A DNA stretch of 64,000 nt, from assembly GCA_052174535.1 (NCBI GenBank), contig JBQMRQ010000048.1, positions 1 through 64,000 of the forward strand, written 5' to 3'. Below are positions 10,332 to 22,289 of this stretch, piece after piece (within the stretch, counting starts at the first letter, position 1; every line of letters begins with the position of its first letter). The notes under the pieces were generated by a model, which saw only the letters and a program-made list of their open reading frames with translations, made no database searches and was not told where the DNA came from. The translations under genes and the position numbers were made by a program. This DNA comes from Arsenophonus sp052174535. Its GTDB lineage: Bacteria; Pseudomonadota; Gammaproteobacteria; Enterobacterales; Enterobacteriaceae.

Positions 10332-10699
10332 TATCCTTTTAATCCTGCAGCGATGAAGAAGCTAGAGGAAGATCGAAAGAGCTGCTGGCATTCTACGATT
10401 TTCCGTCAAGCACACTTGGGTGATCAATAAAAACGACAAAATTCAATTGAATCAGCTTTTGCAATAGTCTAAGGCTATAAAGCCGATTCCCGAAGTACTA
10501 ATAAGTTTAGAAAAATAATTATTTATCGTATTTTTTCTGCTACAGGCTGCTATAAAGAGCTGAACTGGGTTAAAGGAGATTTAATTTGACAACCCTTTAT
10601 GGTAAATAATGGCCAATCTAAAACATAGAAACAGATTTACGAAGAATTAGAGGGGGGAGCGTAGTCTTATCAGACATATAATAGATTTACTAATAATTC
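10332..10699 (+). mobile_element. IS256-like 3' fragment
   Basis: Direct orientation. Starts in the middle of a transposase (TATCCT followed by the GCAGCGATGAAGAAGCT segment seen in other copies), contains an IESAF-like motif near 10445-10460, and ends at about 10699 with TTTACTAATAATTC. It abuts the left end of the inverted fragment, so the two pieces are joined head to middle. Confidence 0.7.
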
Positions 10700-11680
10700 T
10701 TTATATTCATTGATAATATTTTTATAGAGCTAATAACATCTTTAACTAGAATTATTGATAGATTCTTTTTATTACAATCACGTTCATGCCATTTTTATAT
10801 TTTCATAATTGCAGATAAAAACTAAATAACCTTTTACTTCATGGTTTCTGATATTAATAATCTATCGCATACATAAATAAGCAGATCATAGGAGTTTCTA
10901 ATGCTGCGACAATATGTATCCGATTCTAAATATATACCGATAAATAAGGTAGGTATGGCTAATTAAAACACTTAACTAAGAAATATTATTTCTGCAAATT
11001 CTGTAATTGGTAATTGATGATATTGTTGTGTAATTTTAGCTACACAGAGTAAGATTATCTTTACTATGATCTAAAGTTAGCATGACTCTGTATTCTTTGA
11101 TTGTAGGTTATTAATCACCTCAGCAAATTTCATCATCCTATCATTTAAATTTTTCTCTAGTTGTTAGTTGGATAACAACATAGCTACTATGAACACCTAG
11201 AAATATTAATCAGTGATTAATTTTTACTAATCAGTTGCTTGGTGTTCATTGTTATACTAGAACAGAAAGTATGTAAATTGAAGTAATCTTTCTATTCTCT
11301 ATTTTTAGACAAAATTCGTAACTCTCTCATTAGAGAGATTATGAATTTTATCGGTTGGATAACTTCTTTTGAGTATGCTAATGACAGGTATTGTCAGCAA
11401 CATATCTCCATAAAATCACATTTTAATGATCAGAATTTTTTTAAATTATTATCCCCCTTTTCTACAATTAGTCACTCTTGAATTCTTCATTCATAAGTTT
11501 ATAAATTTTTTTATTAAAATTATCATTATAACTTCAACAAATTTAAGATAGTTAATATATTAACGATAATATATAGTTATTAACTTTAACATTAAAAATG
11601 ACTTTTGTTATAAACATTTTTATGCAAAGTGCAAATAATCAAAATTTAAAGTTTTATAAAAAATAAATTTTAAATATAAA
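10700..11680. other. Decayed AT-rich DNA, nothing recognised
   Basis: Nearly 1 kb without open frames or recognised remnants. An inverted repeat is present at about 11189-11250: ATGAACACC and GGTGTTCAT, 9 bp each and perfect, some 40 bp apart, with weaker inner pairing. It could be a relic terminator or regulatory site. Confidence 0.35.
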
Positions 11681-12325
11681 AAATTATTAGCAAATATAGT
11701 ATAATAATGATGCTCAGGTTCTGCTCTGATGGTTTGTGAATCTTACTGCATCCTTAAACTAGATATTGTTTAACATCATGGTCAAACAGATTAAAATCCC
11801 ATGATCTCTCCCAGCTTTTTTAGAAGATAAAATAGCTTAAATACCATTAAATAGCTCCTTTCTCAAACCACAATGCTTAAACATCACCTTCATAGCTTTA
11901 CTGTCATGCAAAACCCGATTCAATTGAATTTGTCGTTTTTATTAACGTCCAAGTGCAATGACGGAAAATCATAGAATGCTAGCAGCTCTTCTAGATCTTT
12001 CTTTAGCTTTCTTTAGCTTTCTCATCGCTCCAGGATACGTTAAAATCTTACCAACAAGACACATCAAGAGATTTATTATCGATATTATGGCTACCTTGCT
12101 AGACAGATCCCCATCACCCACAGTTTATCCTTAACCTTCGATTCTGTACCTTATAGGGTTTAAATCTAGCATATTAGCTATTTTATATAGCTAATAGTGT
12201 TAATATTGCGTATATGGGGATATCTTTTGCTATTGCATTTTAAAAATTAATAGCATCTTGCCCCATAGCAGGCCTGAGAGATATAATTAAATCTAGCGAT
12301 CAGTAGCCATTAAAAATTTGGATAA

Positions 12326-13737
12326 ATTCACTTCAAGTTATACTCCATTTTTTGTGTATGATTTCGAAGATAGTGGTGTGCATCTCTCCTGCTAATTAAT
12401 TTTATGAATGATTTTAACAACAGAGAGATGATATCTCATAAAAAAGTCTAGCAAAGAGTATCCGTAAAATTAAATATTATCTCTGATCCCTTACATAAAC
12501 TTATCTGTAAGGGTTTATCAGATAGTTGATGAGGACCGTTATTAAGGCGGAGCTTAAAGCCATGGTTGTAAGAAGATACTGAACGCTGTCTTGTTAACTG
12601 GTGTTTATGGTTGTCATCTGTACGGTTATATGTTACAGGAAACCATAGAGATTAGTATTGGCAATGTTGAGATTAACGTGCTAAGGTTAAAAGGAGATCG
12701 CAGCGGCAACAGAATATATTTCAAGAACTCGTTGCTAGCGCCTTATCTGAAGCGTAAAAAGAAACATTAAAGAGTTTCCTACACCCTGACCTACTGACAA
12801 GGCATCATCACTAATGATTTTCACAAAATTCTTTGGGCTTCTCAGTGAAAGCACATACTCCCTCTTAGGTACCCCTCAATAAGCAGACTGGAATAAGGAA
12901 TAGCTTAAAGAGGATAGGCAATAGTTGCTTGCATGATTTAAGCGATATGCCTAACGTTTATTTCTTAACTGAAGGCATATATCATTCTGTTAAACAAGCT
13001 AATCGTCTTTACCTGATGATCATTATCAGCGGCACTGAATGGGTGGGATAAAAAGCTCATTTCGATCGAAGATTCTTATTGAGAGTTGTAAATAAACTTG
13101 GCCGAACTTCTCAATAGACTTCAGGCGCGGATCTTAATCGTTTCTCCTAGATTTGAGTACGCAGTGGATATACGGCGATTGATTTTTAACTGAAATGATA
13201 AAGATATTTCTAGTTGCGTAGCACTAATATTGTTAGGTGCATAAAATATGCTGATGTGCTAGCTTTACTTCCAAAAGGTATACAACTAAAAGTTAAAAAT
13301 TGAGCTTCTGAGATTTAGGTAGTAGAAATCTGTTATCCCGCTAATAAAGCCTTTAATATTTTATTAGTAAGGTTTTAGTGGTATTTCGCAACGATAAGAA
13401 AAATGAAAAGATAAAGGAAGAGCTTGTTGCTATTTTATAACTTTCTGACAGTTCACTGAGTGTCAATAAGAACGAAGATCTAATTGAATTTGCTTTTATG
13501 ATAATGTGACCTACGAAAATTCTTCACACAAAGCGCTATAGTTTAAGAAACTAATTCTTTAATAGTATTTAGTTGCTCTAAACTGCTTAGAAAGTTATAA
13601 TCAATGACTCGGAGAGGAAGCTGACCTTGCTGGGAAATAACGTCAAATTTAAGAATGCAGAATAGATTCACCAAGCATCAGAGTATAACTTAATCTGACC
13701 CGTCATATACTAGATTTACTAATAACCCGTTCGTTTC
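12326..13737. repeat. Eroded 9-bp target duplication around nested IS
   Basis: ATTCACTTC (12326-12334) and GTTCGTTTC (13729-13737) flank the nested copy. Six of nine bases agree and all three differences are transitions. The length fits the 8-9 bp duplications known for IS256-family elements. Confidence 0.6.
12335..13728 (+). mobile_element. IS256-like element nested in another copy
   Basis: A full-length (1394 bp) direct copy. The left end is AAGTTATACTCCATT and the right end TACTAGATTTACTAATAACCC. Transposase landmarks include the GYR/NGVY-like N-terminal region, a VLRLKGDRSGN segment (12680-12710, gctaaggttaaaaggagatc) and the FKNA/GVKFKDGE equivalent near 13645-13660. Inserted into the inverted copy 11681-14513, so it is the younger of the two, yet it is just as broken. 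Confidence 0.8.
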
Positions 13738-14604
13738 TGACTCTCAATAAGCATCTTCGAGCGCAATGAGATCTTTAAGGGGGTCTCTCACCAAGCACAG
13801 TAACCCCGATAATGAGAAACAGGTAAAAGCGATTACCTGATTAACAAGATGGTATATGCTATCGACCAAGAAATAAATATAGCGATATCAATTAAATCAC
13901 ACAGGAGATAGGCACTCCATTGCCAATGTTCTTCAAGGCATTGAAGTTTTAGTCTCCTGATTAGGGATACTAAAAAGAATAAGGGCAGTCTTACGCTTTT
14001 TTATCAAGAAGTGCTTCCCTACAGAGTTTTGTAAAAATACAGATAGGAGCATACCCCTGGGCTTATTCCATAATAAGAACTCTTAGACAATTTTACGCGC
14101 TTCAGATTAAGACGGTAAACAAAGAGTTTTAGAAGTATATTCGTTACCTCTGTAATCCTTTAACCTTACTCATTTTAATCTTAACACACTAACAATCAAT
14201 CTGCATTGTACAGTTCGCTCTGAGACATAACCGCTATAGATGATAGCCATGACAACACCCATCGACAAGGCAGAATTTTACATCTTGTCGAACGAGCATG
14301 CGTTTCAAACTCACCCTCAATAACAGTTCCTGTCAGGGCTTTTCTGGCATCATTGTAGATGATTTAATGTAATAATATCTGCTTTTGCAGATACCTATAG
14401 AATAGAACTTTAATGGCATACCATCTGTCTCTTGTTAAAGTCATTCATGAAATTAATTAGCTGCATATATCAGCATCTCTGAAAACTCTATACACACAAA
14501 TAACCATAACTCTCCTCCATTGGATACTTACAGACAATTGGAAAGAATTTAAAGACCACATTTTGATCTACAAAACGTTTAGATATCAGAAAATATGAAT
14601 TCGA

Positions 14605-14890
14605 CCGTCTGTTATACAGAGCTTGATATAGAATATAGACTTAGTTTGCTGCTGAATTCTAAAAGGAATGATATGCCTATCGATTTAATGCGCGCATGGA
14701 AACTAGACTAGAAAGCAATTATTTCACTTCTAGTTAAGAAGTTGAGATCATTATGCATTGATATGTTTTAGTGTACAATCAGTAATTAAGTTCAATTAGT
14801 AATTGATTAGAAAACTCCACTGCAGTTTATAAAAGATAAGTTCAAAGTTAAACCTGAATTATTCAAAAAAAATATACTATCTTCCGAGAG
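14605..14890 (+). mobile_element. IS481-like transposase 3' fragment
   Basis: Broken frames give DIEYRL, an NGMVERF relic, TPLQFIKDKFKVKPELFKK. These are the C-terminal landmarks of IS481-family DDE transposases (the IEHRL, NGMVERFNG and LKPELF segments). The same tail occurs at 35510-35600 and, inverted, at 17555-17640. Only the last third of the element is present, just beyond the 3' end of the dead crp. Confidence 0.65.
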
Positions 14891-14930
14891 TGATAGTAGC
14901 TACTGATTTATAAGATATTAACATGCACCC

Positions 14931-15563
14931 CATAAACGACAATGGTTTTACCGTGAGCAGAAATTAGATTTTGATCTTCTAGCATTTTTTAGGATACGTC
15001 CCAGCATTTCGCATAAGCATCCTGCTATTTGACCTATTTCTTGACGAGTTATTTTAATTTCATCCCATCTAGATGCGTCATCGCGTCAGGTTATTTTATT
15101 AAAATTAATAATGTTTGTGCAATACGGCCTGCAACATCTAAAAAAGCTAGATTACCGACTTTTTCAGATGTTGTTTGTAACCATTTAGCCATTTGTACTG
15201 ATAACTGTATCAAAATATCTGGATTTATATGTATTAATAGGCGAAAATTCTTATAAGAAATTTCAGCGATTTCACAGGCGATTTTAGCTCTAACCAAAGC
15301 TGCTCCGTTCTTGCTCTTCTTTAAATAATCCAAGTTCAGCAATAAAATCCCCCTGATTTAGATAGGAAAGAATCATTTCTTTTCCTTATTTATTTTTAAT
15401 CAAAACAGAAACAGAACTTTTTATAATATAAAAAGTGTTTCTGATTTATTCACCCCGATGAATAAGAGTATTTTGAATGGATATTATGAGTATGGCAGCG
15501 TGATAAAAACTATTTAATAGTTGGATTTGTGTATATGTGTATGTATGGTTTGCCGAAAATCAT
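14931..15563 (-). pseudogene. crp: cAMP receptor protein CRP, decayed
   Basis: CRP is the cAMP-activated global transcription regulator. The remnant spans the full family length. Broken frames read M-FGKP at the start, TLIHRGE, SVSVLIKN, GKEMILSYLNQGDF, AELGLFKEEQERS, RAKIACEIAEISYKNFRLL, TSEKVGNLAFLDVAGRIAQTLL, and at the end MLEDQNLISAHGKTIVVYG. Inactivating changes include stops in the N-terminal domain and frameshifts around the helix-turn-helix (the SRETVGRIL segment reads CEMLGRIL in a shifted frame). An 83-codon open piece remains at 15091-15342. Loss of CRP implies loss of catabolite control. Confidence 0.9.
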
Positions 15564-16156
15564 TTCGCATAATCCTTTAATATTATTATAGCAAAATATG
15601 AGTCTTCATAAGGCAGCTTGTCTTTAAAGTTCCAAGACAATAAACTAACTTATTTAGCTTATAAAAATTAATATTAACTATAAAATATATTAGTTCAGAA
15701 TTTTTAGTATTTCTCTTAATTATACTATAAATATGATTTTACTTTATAACAAAATAAAAGCATTTTAAAATAAAAGCATTCTATTTCTACTGTTTTGATT
15801 TACTTATATTATAAGTAATTAAAATTTATATTTTAGCAATTAAGTTAATTAACTTTAACATATCTATTAATAGATATCATTAAGCAAATATTTAATTTAA
15901 AATTAATCTTAAATAATTATTTATTATAATAAATATTATTATAATAGAGTAAATTACTTATTAAGTTATTAACTATAAAATATAAACTATATTATTACTA
16001 TAATATATGATAAATAATTTAGACATAGCTAAAATTTAGTATAATTGTAAAAATATAAAATTGATATAAATAAAATTTAATTATATGTTATTAGCTTATT
16101 TTGTAGATAACTTTTATTAGTAATAAGTTTTATCAATGGATTCATAATTAAATTCT
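15564..16156. other. Very AT-rich spacer, nothing recognised
   Basis: About 590 bp of extreme AT content (long TTA/ATA runs) between the dead crp start and an IS256-like copy. It would originally have carried the crp control region, but no CRP-type palindrome is recognisable now. Confidence 0.35.
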
Positions 16157-17472
16157 AAAGTATGCTTATTTTTAGTATATGAAGTTTAGGATATGGTGAT
16201 GAGGCTGCCACCTCCAGCCTGATTGATTTCCTGAATTATTTTAATAAAACTGAAATGATTATGCTATAAAAATCTAGCCTACAGATATTCGCAAAACTAG
16301 ATATTATCTCTGATCCATTACACTAATTCATCTGCAATGGTTTCTCAGGTAAGCTGATAGAATCGCTGTTAAGACTGAACTTAAGTCCATGCTGCGAACA
16401 TGCTGAACGCTATCTTCTCGGCGAGCGTCTATAATGGTTATTTGCTACAGCGAATTATATAGACTATTATTGCCAATAATAATATTAAAGTAACTAAGGT
16501 CAAAGAGTTGATACTATCTGGATATGCATCTGTGAGGGGTAGTTCTCTACCAGAGATTTTTCGAAGCCCTAAGGCATTTCTTGATAAAAAGCACATGATT
16601 CTCTCTGCTAGTAGCATCAGGATATTGAAATAGTAATAGCTTAAAGAACATAGACAATAGCGGCTACATAATTTATGCAATACACCTTCGTTTATTTTTT
16701 GGCTAAAGGTATATATCATTCTGATAGACAAGCTAATCGCCTTTTTTTGCTAGTTATATTGATGGTACTAAGGATGGATGTAAATAACTTACTCTAGTTA
16801 AAGATGATTATTCAAGTCAAAAAATTGGGTATAACTTTTTAATGGGTAGTAAGCACGCGAGGCTCAACCGTATCCCCTCAGATTCCTGAGGTAGGAGAGA
16901 ACAGCGCCATTAGTTTTTGGAATTCAATAGAAAAAACATTCCTGGATACGTAGCACCAACACACTATTGAGTAGCATAAAACAATCAATATGCTTACCTT
17001 CACTCCTTTAAGCCATGTAACTAAAAGTTAAACCTGAACTGTAAGAAGTTCTGCCTACCAGAGAGCTTTATGATGCCGATCATTAAGCCCTGGATATTTT
17101 ATTGCAAAATTTTCAGAAAATTATTCCTACAGCAATGAAGAATCTGGAGAAATATTAAGAAGAACAGTTGCCACTCTACAATTTTTCTTCAGCGAAGTAG
17201 GTATTAATAATAACAATAAATTCAATTGATTATCTCTTACAACTAGCCTACTAAGCTAATTCGCGAAGCGCTGTAGTTCAAGAAAATAATCTTTTAATGG
17301 TATTTAATTTAAAACCGTGTCTTTTCAGAAAACCTGAAAGCAGCTTAGAAGATTTGATTTAGTAACTCTCTGCTGGTAAATAACGTCTAATTTAAGAGTA
17401 GAGAATAGATTCACAAAGCATCAGAGTGGAACATAGTCTAACCACTATATACTTAATATTTGCTAATAATTC
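16157..17472 (+). mobile_element. IS256-like element, decayed copy
   Basis: A direct copy of about 1.32 kb. The left end is eroded (AAAGTATGCTTATTTTTAG) and the right end is AATATTTGCTAATAATTC. The IESAF region reads SIDYLL near 17218-17240 and the FK-RVEN (GVKFKDGE equivalent) near 17385-17410. Stops and indels throughout. Confidence 0.75.
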
Positions 17473-17554
17473 TAATATTTCGATTAAAACTAACTAATTT
17501 TATTCATTCATATTTCAAATAATTATCTCTTTTATTTTATTATCAGATCCCAGA

Positions 17555-18330
17555 AGAGAGTATGGTTTTTAAATAATCAGGTTTAACTTTGAACTAATCT
17601 TTCATAGACTCCAGTGAAGTTTTACTACCTAATAGTGATTTGGATAATTTCAATTTTACAACTAATCTATTGATGCAGAGTGATCTCAATCTCTTCACCA
17701 GAATTTAAATAATGAATTTTCAATTCATCCTATATACTCATTAAATCGCTCAACCATATCATTTGTTTGAATATACTTAGCAGGCTAAGTTAATATTTTA
17801 TACTAATTTCTACAAAAACGCTTAAATTCATGTCTTTATATGGTTGAATATTTTTACAGAGCAAAGTCGGTCTATAAAATCTTTACAATTGTCTGTAAGT
17901 ACCTGATGGATAGTTATAGAATATCCTTGATTAAAATCACGTAAGAAGTGTCGAGTATTGGGCACAATCTTAAGCCTTGCAAAGGAAGATAAAAACCTAT
18001 CGAGTGGCGCAATAATTTATGCCTATTAAAAAAATAATATCCTGAAATTTTGTTTAGTTATTTGCGGAAGATATTTAAAGCTTTACCCGTACAAGATAAG
18101 CAAGATCGTAGCTTTAAATGCTTTATAACTACGGCTTAAGGGCTCTTCCCATTCAATTGCTTCAATTTCACGCAAATTCCTTCTTAAGTTCTGTGCATAA
18201 ACAATGATATAAGCCAGAGTAAAATGCTACAACAAAGTTTTAGAATTCACGTACAACTGTCAGCAGATTGAAAATGAGAAACGTTTTTGGAAAAAACGAC
18301 TACGATTCTTAAATGGAATACAGTATCATC
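17555..18330 (-). mobile_element. IS481-like element, decayed
   Basis: Minus-strand frames recover IS481-family DDE transposase landmarks in order: FNQGYSITIHQVLTDNCKDF followed by IDRLC (family LTDNGKEFTDRLF), NDMVERFNEYI (family NGMVERFNGRI) near 17730, LLGSKTSLESMKD and FKVKPD at the C-terminus near 17560-17620. The N-terminal third is not convincingly aligned, so the far boundary is approximate. Confidence 0.65.
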
Positions 18331-18469
18331 GGCAAATAATGGAAAATATGAGATATTATCATCAGGGTATGTTTATAAAATTATTGATAGATATCTTATA
18401 CTATAAGAAGAATTTTCTCTATAGAGTTTATTATAAAAAAGCAAAGATCATACAGATAAAAAAGATTCT

Positions 18470-19330
18470 TTCCTTACTCCATACCAAATAAAGCTGCATC
18501 TCATTAGATTAATTTCACGATAATCTATTGTATGATATCGATCTATGCATTGAAGCAACTCATTCCACTTTATCTCCTACTAATATTGTTATAGTGACCA
18601 TAATATTATACGCTGCAGATGTTCATTAGAGTTATACAGTAATATCGTTATGAAATTTCTGATTGCAGGAAAAGATTTAATAATCTTTATTGGAAGTGTC
18701 TACTGGCAAAACTACATCACAAGGATAATGATTAGTTGTTCGTGATATATGCTGAATAATTTCACTTTATTGGAATTAGCGAAACAAACAGGTATTGATT
18801 TAAAAGCAGCGTTTAGATAGCCTCACTATTTCCTTGCTTTAGTAGTAACAGTCAACTTAAGTTGACTAAATGGTATTATTAAAGTTGATGAATATTTTCC
18901 TCTGAATTATTTAAAAGGAAACGTTATCTTCTAAATAAAAAATCTAGAAAACATACAAGAGCAAGAGATAAAAGAAAAGAACGAATTTTACTCTTAATTG
19001 GCAAAGATTGCCGTAGCCATATAAGAAATGAGATTCTTGAAGCGTTTAATGAAAGTATATTAGCTGTTTTCTTGAGCGCCGTCATCAATAATGAGTTCAT
19101 CTTTTGTTCAGAGCAAGCTAAATAATGGTATTAAATCTTTACCAACTAGGATGAAATTAGTCATAATTACTAATTGGTTGGATTCTTGAAAAGTTATTAG
19201 TAATGAATTCCATATTAAAAATGTGAAGAATTATATCAACTGATTAAAAGGATAGCTGAATTGCTTTTATAGTATAAAGATAATTTTATTTACTGAATTA
19301 TTTTACCTAGAAAATGATTATTTAAAATCA
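18470..19330 (+). mobile_element. IS1595-like element, decayed
   Basis: Broken frames match an IS1595-family (ISXO2-like) transposase. YRYEISDCRKRFNNL near 18650-18690 corresponds to the YRCKDCxKTFNALT zinc-ribbon segment and is followed by LLAKLHHK; VDEYF near 18880 corresponds to VEADETFF, the first catalytic acid; IGKDCRSHIRNEILEAF follows near 19000-19050. Ends are inferred by comparison with the second copy at 24890-27180. Confidence 0.7.
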
Positions 19331-21006
19331 AAATAATTAAATACAGACATGGTTACATATTGCTCTGCTAACAAAGTAATAAAACCTCTGCTTAATATAA
19401 TAAAAATTATACTCTTTTATAGAAAGTAAAACCAATTAACCTTGTATTAATAATCAAAACAAGAGATAATTTCACCATCTGTTTATGATAAAACATTCAA
19501 AAACCTGTTTTATTTCCGCTAAGACATTATCGATATTTTCCCATTTACATAAAAGTCTATTAATAGTTTGTTTCTGTATCATCAATAATCTGTAATTAGT
19601 GACTCTGTGATGTAACAAAATGCGACATCACTCTCTTTTCTGAAATTAATGAAATATGCTATACTAAAAAATCCTCCAGTGATTGCTGTTTCTGTGTTAT
19701 TTAGTATAATGGCAACTTTACACCTCTAAATTATTTCATTAGCACTTAAATAGGAGAACCTATTTGTAATATTCCAGACTAAATAGAGGTAGGTTTACGG
19801 GTATCTAAATATTCTAAGACGTTCGAAGATTTCGATTGATATTAAAGATTCGAATTACTGGTTTGATTAACTATTTGTTTATTGAAAATATCCAGAACTA
19901 ATTTTTAAAACTCTTTTGTTATTGAAGGAGATATTTGGCGAACATATGGCAATTAAATGTGGATTACGTGCAAAAAATATATCGATTTTTCACATAAACT
20001 ATTATTTATTCATCGATCCTTAAATTAAGGATCATTGACATATGAGAGCTGAACTTCTCTAAATTAGATGCATAAATCTAGCTAATGGCATTAACTTTTT
20101 TATAAAAGTTCTTATAAATTTAGTAGAAAATCAGATTTTTCCATTATGGAAAATAATTTCAAGGATAGTTTTATTAAAGATATTAAGGTATTTATAATAA
20201 TGATTTTTCTTTGAATTTTAAGATAACTCCTCCGTGGTAGGAGCTATTAATCTCTGATTTTACTGGCGCAGATTAAATAAAGTTATCTTTACAGACGTTA
20301 AAGAAGGATCTTCTGCAAGACTTTTCAGCTTCCCCTAAAACCAGCATCATTCTTGATTACAAAATTTACGTATAAAATACGATATTAACGTGTTATACAC
20401 CTTTGATTATTACGAAACGCTAATCCTGATATTATTTTATAAACGAAAATAAACTATAGCAGATTGATTTCTTCTTTCATTAATGGATACTTAAAAGTTT
20501 ACTTTTTGAGGATTCTCCTGTTCAAAGAACTCAATCACCTTATTATTAAGATGATTTATTGAATACGTATCATCATATACTTTAATTTTCATCTTAATGA
20601 TCATTATCAACCCAAAGCAATCTTATTTGCAGAGATACCAAATATTTTTATCAATCTCTGTTGCAGTTATAATGTTTTTCATTGATTAGGAGAAATACAA
20701 TTAGTTCTCTATCTACAATAAGGTTAATAAATCCAGCAATAATGATAGTTTATCTTACGTTATCGAAAAAATTTATTGATCATTTAAACATCTTCTTCAT
20801 ATTTTCTATTTTAATTCGTATTGTTTTAGCCTGAATTTTTATCGCCTCTTTAGTTTACGAAATTTAGGTAATTCGTTATTTTCATATTTCTAAGGTTTTA
20901 TTTTTAATATAGCTTGATTAAAATCATTATTTTCTAAAACTTCAAACAAATCCTCATGCTTTATAAGTTTCTAATATTTCGTATAGCGAGAAAACTCATT
21001 GTTCTG
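19331..21006. other. Decayed DNA, no gene recognised
   Basis: About 1.7 kb without a convincing coding remnant. Minus-strand frames around 19690-19990 give short coding-like pieces (for example FARNPHLIA, and LDTRKPTS in another frame) that I could not assign. Probably one or more dead genes beyond eye recognition. Confidence 0.3.
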
Positions 21007-22289
21007 GAGTTATTAGCAAATCTGGTGTATAGAACAGTCAAGCATCCGATCTGATACTTTATAAATCTATTCTCCACCCTTTAATTTGGTATTGTTTAGC
21101 ACTAAGGTTAGCCAGGTAAAATTCTACTTAACAGGTTTCAGCTTTTTTTGAGGAGATTACATCAGCTTAAATACCATTGAAATAGTTATTTTTCTTGAAG
21201 CACAGTTCTTCTCAATCTTTCTCTAGCTTTTTATCGCTGCAAGATACTTTTCTGAAAATTTTATCAACAAAAACATCAAGAGTTTTTATTAGCGGCACTG
21301 CAGATCTATGCTAGTGGATCCTCCAGCAACTTAGCTTTAATTTTTACTTTCATACCTTTTGAGAATAAAACCAGCATATAAACTATCTTATCTACACAAG
21401 AACATTAATGCTGTAAGCCCGGGAATATCTTTCCCATTGCATTCCAAAAGCTAAGGATACTGTCCCTCCCATACTAAGCTTGGGAGATACGATTAACCTA
21501 TTTACTCATAGGGCATTAGAAATTAAATCCAGTTCAATTTTTACTCTTGATAAATATCTTTGATTACAACCGTCTCCTTACATTCATATTCAGTAACGCC
21601 GATAATAGGCAGAAGGCAAAGATGATCACCTGCCTAACAGGATGGTTTGTTAACAATACAAAACAAACCGTTAGGCATATCGATTAAATTATGCAGATAC
21701 CCTTGCTTGCGATATTCAAGGCATCTGTGTTTTAATATGCTGATGAGTCTTAAAAGAAATCATGGGTTTTATCATCAAGAATTGGCTCATGGATTCAAAA
21801 TTACTGATAGATAATACCTCAGGCTTTACAGGTGCAAAGCCATTGTAGTAACTCTTCACCATTTTATATACTTCAGATAAGGGAGTAGGAATAAGCTGTT
21901 GAAGTATATTTCATTGTCTATGCGATTCTTGATATTCGCACTTCAATCTTAATAGCGCCCTCATACTTATCATCTTGCATGACTCACTGAGCAAATAACC
22001 GTTACGAATGATGACATGAGATCTCATTAATAAAACGACGTTGAGTATGTTTTTTAATCATAGCTTCAATCTCAACCTTAACAACGATGCCTATAGCTAT
22101 CTGATATAATTACAGATGAGTTATGCAATAGATCGGAGGTAATATTTGATTTTTCAGATTATCTGTATGATAGAGTTTTATGACACATGATTTCTATTAT
22201 ATAGAAATCATTTAGAAATCATTTATGAAATAAATCAGCATAATATGCCAAGCATATCCGAATTTTATATACTAAAATAGACACACCTC
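21007..22289 (-). mobile_element. IS256-like element, decayed copy
   Basis: An inverted copy of about 1.28 kb. The right end is the best-preserved in the window (GAGTTATTAGCAAATCTGG, 21007-21025). The left end is eroded (GACACACCTC). Internal deletion around the IESAF region (the segment between CACAGTTCTTCTCAATC and the preceding part is shorter than in other copies). No clear target duplication. Confidence 0.75.

Larger units (their letters stand above)
11681..14513 (-). mobile_element. IS256-like element, interrupted by a second copy
   Basis: An inverted copy in two parts: 11681-12334 (C-terminal side, right end AAATTATTAG) and 13729-14513 (N-terminal side, left end CCATAACTC). The parts join correctly when aligned with uninterrupted inverted copies: the left part ends in the equivalent of AAGTTTCATTTC and the right part resumes with TTCGTTTCTGACTC. 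The intervening element is another IS256-like copy in direct orientation. All frames are broken. Confidence 0.75.

Noticed and set aside
15029..15256. 75-codon frame on the plus strand
   Set aside because: Complementary shadow of the crp relic.
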